This document shows, piece by piece, positions 33,581 to 42,561 of a stretch of 64,000 nt of DNA (within the stretch, counting starts at the first letter, position 1; every line of letters starts with the position of its first letter). The stretch comes from Streptomyces canus (lineage in GTDB: Bacteria > Actinomycetota > Actinomycetes > Streptomycetales > Streptomycetaceae). The stretch spans positions 5,208,001-5,272,000 of the forward strand of contig NZ_JAUSWW010000001.1 in NCBI RefSeq assembly GCF_030815415.1. The letters are read 5' to 3'. The notes below the pieces were generated by a model. That model did not search any database. It saw only the letters and a list, made by a program, of their open reading frames with translations, and was not told the DNA's origin. The position numbers and the translations under genes are program-made.

Positions 33581-34519
33581 TCAGCCCTGTTCGCCAAGAT
33601 CAGCTGGGGGCCGTCTCTTTGACGTGAGCGCGTCCAACCCCCTTGCCCGCACCTCCCGTTCAGCCGCCAGCGCGATGAACTCCGCCACATCCTCCGCGCC
33701 AACCAGCCCCTCCACCGCCCGCATTGTCTCCTCGGGCAGAGACACGGAGCGTGACGAGATCCGCTCCGACGGCCCCTTGCCCGTGTCCAGGTGCTGCCGA
33801 AGATGCCGTACCGCCAACAGCCCCATCGCACGGGCGAGTTCCGCGTCCACGGTCTGCTGGGCAAGGGGTCGCAGCCGGCGTACGAGCGAGGCCGCCTCGG
33901 CCGCGTCGGCGTCGGTCGGACGGTGGGGTCCGTCGAGGTAGCGGGCGAAGACGTGCTCGGTGGTGAACTCCAGGAAACGGGCGGCGATGTGCTCGACCTG
34001 ACCCCTCAACTCCCTTAGATGGCCGGAGATGGCCGACAGCGGCACCCCCGCCGCGTGCAACTCGACGGCCACAGCCAACTCTTGGGGACTCGGCACGAGG
34101 AAGCAGTCCTCGTCGCCGGGCACCGGCTCCAGCACACCGAGCTCCACAGCGTCGGCGATGGCCGCATCGTCGGGAGTGCCGCGGAACCGCTCCTCCAGCT
34201 CGGCGCGCGAGATCCGTACCGCCGCCTCGTCGCTCCACGGTCCGTCGACCTCGGCGACCAGCCCGAGCACGCCGCCGAGGCCGCGACCGGTGTCCCAGGC
34301 CTCCAGGAGCTCCTTGATGGAGGCCAGGGTGTAGCCGCGGTCGAGGAGATCGGCTATCTGGCGCAGGCGGACGAGGTGGGCGTCGGAGTAGAGGTTGGCG
34401 CGGCCGTGGCGCTCGGGGCGGGGGAGCAGACCGCGGTCCTGGTAGGCGCGGATGGTGCGGACGGTGGCGCCGCTGAGGTGGGCGAGGTCCTCGATCCGCA
34501 GCGCCGGTATGTCACTCAC
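33581..34519 (-). CDS. MerR family transcriptional regulator
   Basis: A 312-residue MerR-type protein. Residues 7-75 form the DNA-binding domain (HLSGATVRTIRAYQDRGLLP, then the wing and LRQIADLLDRGYTLASIKELL). The rest is a long helical effector region of unknown ligand, larger than in classical MerR. It starts at the GTG at 34519 with AGGGGGG 4 bases upstream. No metal-binding cysteines stand out. It lies 87 bases downstream of the EphD-like gene on the same strand and may control it. Confidence 0.86.
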   Translation of the reverse strand: MSDIPALRIEDLAHLSGATVRTIRAYQDRGLLPRPERHGRANLYSDAHLVRLRQIADLLDRGYTLASIKELLEAWDTGRGLGGVLGLVAEVDGPWSDEAAVRISRAELEERFRGTPDDAAIADAVELGVLEPVPGDEDCFLVPSPQELAVAVELHAAGVPLSAISGHLRELRGQVEHIAARFLEFTTEHVFARYLDGPHRPTDADAAEAASLVRRLRPLAQQTVDAELARAMGLLAVRHLRQHLDTGKGPSERISSRSVSLPEETMRAVEGLVGAEDVAEFIALAAEREVRARGLDALTSKRRPPADLGEQG

Positions 34520-34606
34520 ACGACCCCCCTCTGGACGCCGTTCATGCCGCCTGGCGGAGCAGCGGCCCGAAGGGCGACGCCACGCCGCAGACGCCGTCCA
34601 GGGGCC

Positions 34607-36364
34607 TCACAGCGGTGGCTCCAGCCGTGCGATCGCCCGCAGCGCGCGCGGTGCGATCCGGGACAGTAGACGCGCGCCGCGGGCCTCGGGTGTCACCGGT
34701 ACCACCGCCTCGTTGCGCACGACCGCCCGCAGGATCGCGTCGGCGACCTTCTCCGGCGGGTAGTTCCGCAGTCCGTACAGCCGCGCGGTCCGCTTCTGGC
34801 GCCGCTTCTCCTCATCGGCGTCCACCCCGGCGAAGCGTGCGGTCGAGGTGATGTTGGTGTTGACGAAGCCGGGGCAGATCGCGCTCACCCCGATCCCCTG
34901 CCCGGCCAGCTCCGCGCGCAGGCACTCGCTGAGCATCAGCACCGCCGCCTTGGAGGTGCTGTAGGCGGGCAGCGCCTTGGAGGGCTGATAGGCGGCCGCC
35001 GACGCGGTGTTGACGATGTGGCCGCCCTGTCCGCGCTCGGCCATCTGCCTGCCGAACAGCCGGCAGCCGTGGATGACGCCCCACAGGTTGACGTCGAGGA
35101 CCTTCTTCCAGTCCGCGGGGCTGGTGTCGAAAAAGGAGCCGCCCAGGCCGATCCCGGCGTTGTTCACCAGGACGTCCACCACGCCGTACTCGGCGGCGAC
35201 CTTCGCCGCGAGCTTCTCCATGGCCTGCTCGTCGGAGACGTCGACGGTCTCCGCCCAGGCCTCGGGGGAGCCGATCAGCCGGGACATCTCGGCGGTACGG
35301 GTCGCGCTCTCGGCGTCCCGGTCCACGGCGATCACGCGTGCGCCGGATTCCGCGAACGCGTAGGCGGTGGCTCGCCCGATGCCACTGCCCGCCCCCGTGA
35401 CCAGCACGAGCTGCCCCCCGAAGCGGTTGGCGTACTTGCCGGAGACTGTCACCGCTTCGGGGCGCCCGCCTTCCACGGAGGTCACGAACTCCGCGATCCA
35501 GGAGGCCAGTTGGTCGGGCCGCGAGCGTGGTATCCAATGCCGGGCCTGGAGGGTGCGCCGGGTCAACTGCGGGACCCACTGCTCCAGTTGGTCGTAGAGC
35601 CGCTCCGACAGGAACGCGTCGCCGAGCGGCGTGATGAGCTGCACGGGCGCGTGGGCGTACGCGTCCGGGCGTGGTCTGCGCAGGCGGGGACGGACGTTGT
35701 CCCGGTACAGCCACGCCCCGTGCGCCGCGTCCCTCGGCAGCGAGGAGGTCGGGTACCCGTCGCCGGGGACCCGCTCGACGCGCTCCAGGAGGCGCGGCCA
35801 GGCCTTGCCGAGCGGGCCGCGCCAGGCGAGTTCGGGCAGTACGGGCGTGTGCAGCGCGTACACGTACCAGGACTTGGCGCCCTGGCCGAGGAGCTGGCCG
35901 ACGCGGCGCGGGGTGGGGCGCTTGATCCGGCCGTTGATCCAGTGCCCGAGGTGGTCCAGGGACGGTCCGGACATCGAGGTGAAGGAGGCGATCCGGCCCT
36001 CGGTGCGCCGGACCGTGGTGAACTCCCAGCCCTGTACCGAGCCCCAGTCGTGGCCCACCAGATGCACCGGCCGGTCCGGGCTGACCGCGTCCACGACGGC
36101 CAGGAAGTCGTCCGTCAGCTTCTCCAGGGTGAAACCGCCGCGCAGCGGCTGCGGCGCCGACGAGCGGCCGTGGCCCCGGACGTCGTAGAGGACGACGTGG
36201 AAGCGGTCCGACAGCCGTGCCGCGACCTGTGACCACACCTCCTTGCTGTCCGGATAGCCGTGCACCAGGACGACCGTCGGCCACGACGGGTCCCCCAGCT
36301 CGGCGACACACAGCTCGACACCGCCGGTCCGCACCCGGCGCTCGCGCGCACCTTCAAGAGCCAC
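34607..36364 (-). CDS. EphD-like fusion: alpha/beta hydrolase and SDR
   Basis: A 585-residue fusion. Residues about 10-290 are an alpha/beta hydrolase with VLVHGYPD and the epoxide-hydrolase-type nucleophile aspartate in VGHDWGS. Residues about 312-585 are a short-chain dehydrogenase with VTGAGSGIG, NNAG and the catalytic Tyr-Lys in YSTSK. Mycobacterial EphD has this architecture and acts on lipid epoxide groups; the Streptomyces substrate is unknown. The start is the GTG at 36364, 8 bases after GGAGGGGGAG, which lies within the end of the M24 gene. Only 5 bases separate the genes, so they form one operon. The frame continues open to 37066 as an artefact of high GC. Confidence 0.87.
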   Translation of the reverse strand: MALEGARERRVRTGGVELCVAELGDPSWPTVVLVHGYPDSKEVWSQVAARLSDRFHVVLYDVRGHGRSSAPQPLRGGFTLEKLTDDFLAVVDAVSPDRPVHLVGHDWGSVQGWEFTTVRRTEGRIASFTSMSGPSLDHLGHWINGRIKRPTPRRVGQLLGQGAKSWYVYALHTPVLPELAWRGPLGKAWPRLLERVERVPGDGYPTSSLPRDAAHGAWLYRDNVRPRLRRPRPDAYAHAPVQLITPLGDAFLSERLYDQLEQWVPQLTRRTLQARHWIPRSRPDQLASWIAEFVTSVEGGRPEAVTVSGKYANRFGGQLVLVTGAGSGIGRATAYAFAESGARVIAVDRDAESATRTAEMSRLIGSPEAWAETVDVSDEQAMEKLAAKVAAEYGVVDVLVNNAGIGLGGSFFDTSPADWKKVLDVNLWGVIHGCRLFGRQMAERGQGGHIVNTASAAAYQPSKALPAYSTSKAAVLMLSECLRAELAGQGIGVSAICPGFVNTNITSTARFAGVDADEEKRRQKRTARLYGLRNYPPEKVADAILRAVVRNEAVVPVTPEARGARLLSRIAPRALRAIARLEPPL

Positions 36365-36369
36365 GCCGC

Positions 36370-37212
36370 TCACTCCCCCTCCGTCCAGCGCCGCACGTGC
36401 GGCAGATCGTCGTCCAGCCAGAAAGCGCTCTGTTCCGGGTCCTTGGAGTCGGTGACGACGAGGATCTCCTCGAACTTCGCGCCCGTGCCCCGGAAACCGA
36501 GGTGGGGTTCGACCGCCCACAGACCCGGCCGCGGCGGATGGTCGGAGAAGCGGTACGGCGACCACAGCGGCGACCAGCCCTCGCGATGTCCGTGCAGCGC
36601 GTCGGCCGCCAGGGCCTTGAGGGACTGGGTGCCGAAGCCGAAGACCTTCGGCGACCAGCGGCGCTCCCGCACCCGGTCCACCTTGTGCGCGATCACCCCG
36701 AAGGGATACGCGCGGTGCCGGTTGGCGTAGCCCTGGCGGACCATGAGGCGGTCCACGTCCTGGTAGATCTCGCGCAGCGACCGCCGCTCCCGCACCTCGT
36801 CGAGGATCAGCTCGCGATGCGCCCGGAGGTCGTCCATCAGCTTGTCCTGCACCGGGTTGACGCCCAGCGAGCCCGAGTAGCCGATGTCCGCCGTGAAGCC
36901 CTCGTGGATGGGTGCCATGTCCAGGATGAACGGCATGCCCGGCTCCAGCCTGCGGTTCGTGGGGAAGAACTGCAGCGGGACGCGGAAGTTCACGAACGCC
37001 GTGCGGTCCCCGAACCAGGCGAAGGGCAGATGGAACCAGTCCCGCACCCCGCGCTCGCCCAGCCACTCGCGCTGCATCCGCGCCGCTTCACGCTCGGTCA
37101 CCCCCGGCTCGAGGCGGGCCGCGACGGCCTCAGCGCACTCGTACGCCAACCGCTGGACCTTTCTGAACCCTCGCAGCTCAGCGGCCCGTTCGTCTGTCAC
37201 TGCCGTCGTCAT
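36370..37212 (-). CDS. M24 family metallopeptidase-like protein
   Basis: A 280-residue pita-bread-fold protein. Likely metal ligands are Asp in FILDMAPIHEGFTADIGYSG (two Asp, near residues 98 and 109), His in GVIAHKV, Glu in WAVEPHLG and Glu in KFEEILVV. The usual M24 pattern is recognisable. It lacks the N-terminal domain of aminopeptidase P. It may be an aminopeptidase, a creatinase-type hydrolase, or a non-peptidase member acting with the EphD-like gene downstream. The start is the ATG at 37212, and the promoter region is shared with the divergent ABC operon. Confidence 0.8.
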   Translation of the reverse strand: MTTAVTDERAAELRGFRKVQRLAYECAEAVAARLEPGVTEREAARMQREWLGERGVRDWFHLPFAWFGDRTAFVNFRVPLQFFPTNRRLEPGMPFILDMAPIHEGFTADIGYSGSLGVNPVQDKLMDDLRAHRELILDEVRERRSLREIYQDVDRLMVRQGYANRHRAYPFGVIAHKVDRVRERRWSPKVFGFGTQSLKALAADALHGHREGWSPLWSPYRFSDHPPRPGLWAVEPHLGFRGTGAKFEEILVVTDSKDPEQSAFWLDDDLPHVRRWTEGE

Positions 37213-37261
37213 GCCACTCCGCCCCACCCAGTCCACGTCGACTGCGCTACGTGTCCGTAAC

Positions 37262-37302
37262 TTGACAGCACCGAATGTGACAGTTGTTAGAGGCAGCGTC
37301 AA
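37262..37302. promoter_or_regulatory. Overlapping divergent promoters
   Basis: Plus strand: TTGACA (37262-37267), 17 bases, TGTTAG (37285-37290), toward the ABC operon. Minus strand: TTGACG (37302-37297), 17 bases, CACATT (37279-37274), toward the M24/EphD operon. The two interlock, so a single regulator could control both. Confidence 0.5.
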
Positions 37303-37445
37303 TAGCAGGGTCGCGGCCTGTGGAAAACGCCCCCGCGTAGCTCTCAGGCATGGCATCCCCTACGGGCCCGTACGTCTGGAGGCTGACCCGAAGACAGCTC
37401 TGCGGTGTGACGACCGGCGTGGTCCGCGTCACTACCGTCTATCCC

Positions 37446-38426
37446 GTGACTGTGATCGCGACCGAAAGCCTGAGCAAGCGGTTCCCCCGGGTGACCGCGC
37501 TTGACCGGCTCTCCGTCGACGTCGGGCCCGGTGTGACCGGACTCGTCGGAGCAAACGGAGCCGGCAAGTCCACACTGATCAAGATCCTGCTGGGTCTGTC
37601 CCCCGCCACGGAGGGCCGTGCCGAAGTGCTCGGGCTCGACGTCGCCACCAAGGGCGGCGCCATTCGTGAGCGCGTGGGGTACATGCCGGAGCACGACTGT
37701 CTGCCGCCCGACGTCTCGGCGACCGAGTTCGTCGTCCACATGGCGCGCATGTCGGGCCTGCCGCCCGCCGCCGCGCGCGAACGCACCGCCGACACGCTGC
37801 GCCACGTCGGGCTGTACGAGGAGCGGTACCGCCCCATCGGCGGCTACTCCACCGGCATGAAGCAGCGCGTGAAGCTGGCCCAGGCCCTGGTCCACGACCC
37901 GCAGCTGGTCTTCCTGGACGAGCCGACCAACGGCCTCGACCCGGTCGGCCGCGACGACATGCTGGGCCTGATCCGGCGTATCTACACCGACTTCGGCATC
38001 TCGGTCCTGGTCACCTCGCACCTGCTGGGCGAACTGGAACGCACCTGCGACCACGTCGTCGTCGTGGACGGCGGCAAACTGCTGCGCTCCAGCTCCACCA
38101 CCGACTTCACCCAGACCACGACCACCCTGGCGATCGAGGTCACCGACACCGACGCGCACCCCGACGGAACCCGCGCGGTACGAGAAGCGCTCCACGCGCG
38201 CGGGGTGGAAGTCCTCGACGCGAACAGCGCCCTGCCGGGCGCCGGCCACATCCTGCTGCTGACCGCACAGGGCGAGGAGACGTACGACGTCGTCCGGGAC
38301 GCGGTCGCCGACCTCGGCCTCGGCCTGGTCCGCATGGAGCAGCGCCGGCATCACATCTCCGAGGTCTTCACCGACGACCAGGACACCAGCGAGCAGCGGA
38401 AGGAGGCCGTCGGCCATGGCAGTTGA
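37446..38426 (+). CDS. ABC transporter ATP-binding protein
   Basis: A 326-residue ATPase: Walker A GANGAGKST (near residue 36), signature YSTGMKQRVKLAQAL (near 138), Walker B LVFLDEPT. A C-terminal ~90-residue extension follows, typical of ABC-2 export ATPases. The GTG at 37446 has no ribosome binding site; TACCGT lies about 7 bases upstream, so the message may be leaderless from a second promoter. It is the first gene of a four-gene operon and overlaps the next gene by 11 bases. Confidence 0.88.
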   Translation: MTVIATESLSKRFPRVTALDRLSVDVGPGVTGLVGANGAGKSTLIKILLGLSPATEGRAEVLGLDVATKGGAIRERVGYMPEHDCLPPDVSATEFVVHMARMSGLPPAAARERTADTLRHVGLYEERYRPIGGYSTGMKQRVKLAQALVHDPQLVFLDEPTNGLDPVGRDDMLGLIRRIYTDFGISVLVTSHLLGELERTCDHVVVVDGGKLLRSSSTTDFTQTTTTLAIEVTDTDAHPDGTRAVREALHARGVEVLDANSALPGAGHILLLTAQGEETYDVVRDAVADLGLGLVRMEQRRHHISEVFTDDQDTSEQRKEAVGHGS

Positions 38427-39333
38427 GCAGCCCCTGTCGACACCGGTCGCGACACCGGGTGACCAGACCCGCATCCACAACATCGGCTACCGCAGCTACG
38501 ACGGCCCCCGCCTCGGCCGCACCTACGCCACCCGCTCCCTCTACTCGCAGTCCCTGCGCGGCTCCTACGGCCTCGGCCGGTCGGTGAAGTCCAAGGTGCT
38601 GCCGATGCTGCTCTTCGTGGTGATGTGCGTGCCCGCGGCCATCATGGTCGCCGTCGCGGTCGCCACCAAGGCCAACGACCTGCCCGTCGACTACACGCGC
38701 TACGCGATCGTCATGCAGGCCGTCATCAGCCTCTACATCGCCTCCCAGGCACCCCAGTCCGTCTCGCGGGACCTGCGCTTCAAGACCGTGCCGCTGTACT
38801 TCTCGCGGCCGATCGAGACCGCCGACTACGTCCGCGCGAAGTACGCGGCGCTGGCCTCGGCGATGTTCATCCTCACCGCCGCCCCACTGCTCGTGCTCTA
38901 TGTGGGCGCGCTGCTGGCCAAGCTGGACTTCGCCGACCAGACCAAGGGATTCGCACAGGGACTGGTCTCGGTGGCACTGCTCTCGCTGCTGTTCGCCGGC
39001 ATCGGCCTGGTCATCGCCTCGGTCACGCCCCGCCGCGGCTTCGGTATCGCGGCCGTGATCGCCGTCATGACCATCTCCTACGGAGCGGTCTCCACGCTCC
39101 AGGCCATCGCCGACACTCAGGGCAGCTCGGACGCCGTCCCGTGGATCGGCCTGTTCTCCCCGGTCACCCTCATCGACGGGCTGCAGACCGCGTTCCTCGG
39201 CGCGAGCTCGGCGTTCCCCGGCGCGGTAGGTCCTTCGAACGGCGAGGGCGTGGTCTACGTCCTGGCCGTCCTCGGCCTCATCGCCGCATGCTACGGCCTG
39301 CTGCTGCGCCGCTACCGAAAGGTCGGACTGTGA
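38416..39333 (+). CDS. ABC-2 type transporter permease
   Basis: A 305-residue membrane protein with six helices. An N-terminal cytoplasmic segment of about 65 residues (HNIGYRSYDGPRLGR) precedes helix 1. It pairs with the flanking ATPases. The start overlaps the end of the preceding gene and its stop overlaps the next GTG (GTGA), so translation is coupled. The substrate is unknown. Confidence 0.86.
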   Translation: MAVEQPLSTPVATPGDQTRIHNIGYRSYDGPRLGRTYATRSLYSQSLRGSYGLGRSVKSKVLPMLLFVVMCVPAAIMVAVAVATKANDLPVDYTRYAIVMQAVISLYIASQAPQSVSRDLRFKTVPLYFSRPIETADYVRAKYAALASAMFILTAAPLLVLYVGALLAKLDFADQTKGFAQGLVSVALLSLLFAGIGLVIASVTPRRGFGIAAVIAVMTISYGAVSTLQAIADTQGSSDAVPWIGLFSPVTLIDGLQTAFLGASSAFPGAVGPSNGEGVVYVLAVLGLIAACYGLLLRRYRKVGL

Positions 39334-40241
39334 CCACGCTCAACATCGACCACGTCTCGCGCTGGTTCGGCAACGTGGTCGCCGTCAACGACATCACCAT
39401 GACGATCGGCCCCGGCGTCACCGGCCTCCTCGGCCCCAACGGCGCCGGAAAGTCCACCCTGATCAACATGATGGGCGGCTTCCTCGCCCCCTCCACCGGC
39501 ACCGTCACCCTCGACGGCCAGCAGGTGTGGCGCAACGAGAACATCTACAAACACATCGGCATCGTCCCCGAGCGCGAGGCGATGTACGACTTCCTCACCG
39601 GCCGTGAATTCGTCGTCGCCAACGCCGAGTTGCACGGTCTGGGAGCCAAGGCCGCCCAGAAGGCGCTGGCCACGGTCGAGATGGAGTACGCGCAGGACCG
39701 CAAGATCCAGACGTACTCCAAGGGCATGCGCCAGCGTGTGAAGATGGCCAGTGCCCTCGTCCACGACCCGTCGCTGCTCCTCCTCGACGAGCCCTTCAAC
39801 GGCATGGACCCCCGTCAGCGCATGCAGCTTATGGACCTGCTGCGACGGATGGGTGACGAGGGCCGCACGGTGCTGTTCTCCTCCCACATCCTCGAAGAGG
39901 TGGAGCAACTCGCCTGGCACATCGAGGTCGTGGTGGCCGGACGCCATGCGGCCAGCGGTGACTTCCGCAAGATCCGCCGCCTGATGACCGACCGGCCGCA
40001 CCGCTATCTGGTGCGCTCCAGCGACGACCGCGCCCTCGCGGCCGCGCTGATCGCCGACCTGTCGACGTCCGGCATCGAAGTCGACCTGGCGGAGGGCGCG
40101 TTGCGTATCCAGGCCGTCGACTTCGGCCGTTTCACCGCGCTGCTGCCCAAGGTCGCCCGCGACCACGGCATCCGGCTGCTCACGGTCTCGCCGTCCGACG
40201 AGTCCCTCGAGTCCGTGTTCTCGTATCTGGTCGCGGCGTAG
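39330..40241 (+). CDS. ABC transporter ATP-binding protein
   Basis: A 303-residue ATPase with Walker A GPNGAGKST (near residue 37), signature YSKGMRQRVKMASAL and Walker B LLLLDEPFNGMD. It has the same C-terminal extension as the first ATPase of the operon. GTG at 39330 overlaps the preceding TGA. It is 10 bases from the next permease gene. Confidence 0.88.
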   Translation: MTTLNIDHVSRWFGNVVAVNDITMTIGPGVTGLLGPNGAGKSTLINMMGGFLAPSTGTVTLDGQQVWRNENIYKHIGIVPEREAMYDFLTGREFVVANAELHGLGAKAAQKALATVEMEYAQDRKIQTYSKGMRQRVKMASALVHDPSLLLLDEPFNGMDPRQRMQLMDLLRRMGDEGRTVLFSSHILEEVEQLAWHIEVVVAGRHAASGDFRKIRRLMTDRPHRYLVRSSDDRALAAALIADLSTSGIEVDLAEGALRIQAVDFGRFTALLPKVARDHGIRLLTVSPSDESLESVFSYLVAA

Positions 40242-40251
40242 GAGGCCCAAG

Positions 40252-40971
40252 ATGTATGACCCCACAGTCGCCCGACTCACCTACCGGGCCCTGCTCGGCC
40301 GGCGCCGGGCCCTCATCCTGGGCGCCCTGCCCGCTCTGCTGATCCTGATCTCCGTGATCGTGCGGGCTCTGGTGGGCGCCGACGACCAGACCACGGCCGA
40401 CCTCCTGGGCGGCCTCGCGCTGGCCACGATGGTGCCGATCATCGGTGTCATCGCCGGCACGGGCGCGATCGGCCCGGAGATCGACGACGGCTCGGTGGTG
40501 TATCTGCTGTCCAAGCCGATCAAACGCCCGACGATCATCTTCACCAAGTTGATCGTCGCGGTCGCCGTGACCATGGTGTTCTCGGCGCTGCCGACCCTGA
40601 TCGCGGGCTTCATCCTCAACGGCAACGGCCAGCAGATCGCCGTCGCCTACACGGTGGCCGCGCTGGTCTCCTCCATCGCCTACGCCGCGCTGTTCCTGCT
40701 GCTGGGCACGGTGTCCCGGCACGCGGTGGTCTTCGGTCTCGTCTACGCCCTTGTCTGGGAGGCCCTGTTCGGCTCCCTGGTCGCCGGGGCGCGCACGCTC
40801 AGCGTCCAGCAGTGGTCGCTGGCGGTGGCTCAGAAGGTCGCCGGCGGGGACCTGGTCACCTCGGACGTCGGGCTGACGACGGCCACGGTGCTGCTGGTCG
40901 CGGTGACCGTGCTCGCCACCTGGTACGCGGGACAGAAGCTGCGGACGCTGACGCTGGCGGGCGAGGAGTAG
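40252..40971 (+). CDS. ABC-2 type transporter permease
   Basis: A 239-residue membrane protein with six helices (MYDPTVARLTYRALLGRRRAL leads into helix 1). It is the last member of the ATPase-permease-ATPase-permease operon. The two pairs could form one heteromeric exporter or two related ones. The order is conserved upstream of serS in Streptomyces as I recall. The substrate is unknown. Confidence 0.86.
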   Translation: MYDPTVARLTYRALLGRRRALILGALPALLILISVIVRALVGADDQTTADLLGGLALATMVPIIGVIAGTGAIGPEIDDGSVVYLLSKPIKRPTIIFTKLIVAVAVTMVFSALPTLIAGFILNGNGQQIAVAYTVAALVSSIAYAALFLLLGTVSRHAVVFGLVYALVWEALFGSLVAGARTLSVQQWSLAVAQKVAGGDLVTSDVGLTTATVLLVAVTVLATWYAGQKLRTLTLAGEE

Positions 40972-41051
40972 ACGCCGCGCTTATTGACAGGGACTTCACC
41001 ATTGCCCGGGCAGACTGGGCAGCAGGGGATGGACTGCGAGGAGGAACGGGG

Positions 41052-41285
41052 ATGGCGGACGCGCACTACGACGGGCGGGCCCGATCCGGGGACGACACCT
41101 GGGACGGCCTTGTCCTGGACGAGGACTTCATACGCTCGGCGGAGTCCTCCGAGCCGTCCGCCCGGGCCCGCATGCTCGCCGCCCGCTGGCGCGGCGAGAA
41201 GCCCGAGCCGCAGCCGTGGCGTTCCGACGAGCCGCCCGCGGGCTGGTTCTTCAGCAAGGCGCGCCGCAAGTGGTGGCGGCGGTAG
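41052..41285 (+). CDS. Small conserved hypothetical protein
   Basis: A 77-residue soluble protein. The N-terminal half is acidic (DDTWDGLVLDEDFIRSAESSE) and the C-terminus is basic and aromatic (GWFFSKARRKWWRR). The ATG at 41052 is preceded by GAGGAACGGGG. It appears to be a Streptomyces-conserved orphan between the ABC operon and tRNA-Ser; no function can be proposed. The W/R-rich tail could touch membrane or nucleic acid. Confidence 0.7.
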   Translation: MADAHYDGRARSGDDTWDGLVLDEDFIRSAESSEPSARARMLAARWRGEKPEPQPWRSDEPPAGWFFSKARRKWWRR

Positions 41286-41397
41286 GCGAACACCCGGCCG
41301 TTTTAATCAGTGGCGTCCAACTCGGCACACAGGCACGATGGTTGTGTCCACGCCGGACAGTGACTCCGGCGCCACGTTCTGGGAGAGGAGGTGGGCG

Positions 41398-41460
41398 ATG
41401 TCCATGCACGACAGTACGTCCAGCTCCCTTCAGGGCAGTCCGCGGCGGGTTCCGGTGTAG
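41398..41460 (+). CDS. Candidate 20-residue peptide ORF
   Basis: The ATG at 41398 follows an unusually good GAGAGGAGG, and the frame MSMHDSTSSSLQGSPRRVPV closes at the TAG at 41458-41460. It lies 90 bases before tRNA-Ser. It could be a leader or a tiny protein, or chance. Conservation across Streptomyces would decide. Confidence 0.3.
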   Translation: MSMHDSTSSSLQGSPRRVPV

Positions 41461-41549
41461 TTACGCCACCGTCGAACCCGCTCGCTCGGGAGCTGCCCGG
41501 GGCGGCCGCTTCGAGCACGCGATGTCGCTCTCGCGTGGGCCGCCCACCC

Positions 41550-41635
<86 letters not shown>

Positions 41636-41668
41636 AACACGTTGAAGCACACGGCACTGGACCCACCC

Positions 41669-41740
41669 AAAGGGGCGCGGGGCTGTGTCGATTTGCGGCT
41701 ACCGCCGCGTGGGCGCGACCAGCCACGGACGGCCCGCAGT
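41669..41740. repeat. Dispersed GGGGCGCGGG intergenic repeat, copy 1
   Basis: AAGGGGCGCGGGGCTG ... GCGCGACCAGCCACGGACGG and CCCGCAG. It shares its ends and centre with 56765-56812 and 63060-63130, and carries a CTACCGCCGCGTGG-type insert. Family members are common between Streptomyces genes. Confidence 0.6.
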
Positions 41741-41751
41741 TCACCACAGCC

Positions 41752-42561
41752 TCAACCCAGCAGGCGCTCCAGGACCACCGCGATCCCGTCGTCCTCGTTG
41801 GACGCGGTCACCTCGTCGGCCACCGCCTTGAGCTCCTCATGCGCATTGCCCATGGCCACACCCCGAGCAGCCCACCCGAACATGGGAACGTCATTGGGCA
41901 TATCGCCGAAGGCGATCGTGTCCGCGGCCTTCAGACCGAGCCGGCGGGCCGCCAGCGACAGTCCCGTCGCCTTCGACAGCCCCAACGGCAGCAGTTCGAC
42001 GATCCCCGCGCCGGCCATCGCGACGGACACGAACCCGCCCGCCGCCCGCCGGGACGCCTCCGCCAGCTCGTCGTCCGACAGCTCCGGATGCTGGATGTAG
42101 ATCTTGTTCAGTGGCGCGGACCACAGATCGGCCGCATCCGTGAACGGTGTCGCGGGCAGGTCCCCGGTGAGTGCGTACCCCTGCCCCACCAGCACCGCAC
42201 CGTCGAGACCGTCCCGGCTCGCCGCCAGGTACAGCGGCCCGACCTCCGCCTCGATCTTGGCCAGCGCGACGCCTGCCAGCTGCCGGTCGAGCGTCACCGA
42301 CGTCAGCAGCCGATGCTCCCCGGCGTGGTACACCTGCCCACCCTGCCCGCAGACCGCGAGCCCGTCATAGCCGAGGTCGTCGAGGATGTGCCGCGTCCAC
42401 GGCACCGCGCGGCCGGTGACGACGATGTGCGCCGCACCGGCCTCGGTCGCCGCCGCGAGGGCGGCACGCGTGCGCTGCGAGACCGACTCGTCGGAGCGCA
42501 GGAGCGTTCCGTCGAGGTCGGTCGCGATCAGCTTGAAGGGAAACTCAGCGGCCGTACTCAC
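41752..42561 (-). CDS. HAD-IIB (Cof-type) phosphatase
   Basis: A 269-residue protein: motif I DLDGTLLRSDESVSQRT (near residue 15), motif III Lys in GLSKATGLS, motif IV FGDMPNDVPMFGWA (near residue 220), and a C2B cap between. It is a small-molecule phosphatase paralogous to the one at 30503-31369. The GTG at 42561 overlaps the serS stop codon (GTGA), so it is translated with serS. A link to seryl-tRNA synthesis is suggested only by position. Confidence 0.86.
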   Translation of the reverse strand: MSTAAEFPFKLIATDLDGTLLRSDESVSQRTRAALAAATEAGAAHIVVTGRAVPWTRHILDDLGYDGLAVCGQGGQVYHAGEHRLLTSVTLDRQLAGVALAKIEAEVGPLYLAASRDGLDGAVLVGQGYALTGDLPATPFTDAADLWSAPLNKIYIQHPELSDDELAEASRRAAGGFVSVAMAGAGIVELLPLGLSKATGLSLAARRLGLKAADTIAFGDMPNDVPMFGWAARGVAMGNAHEELKAVADEVTASNEDDGIAVVLERLLG

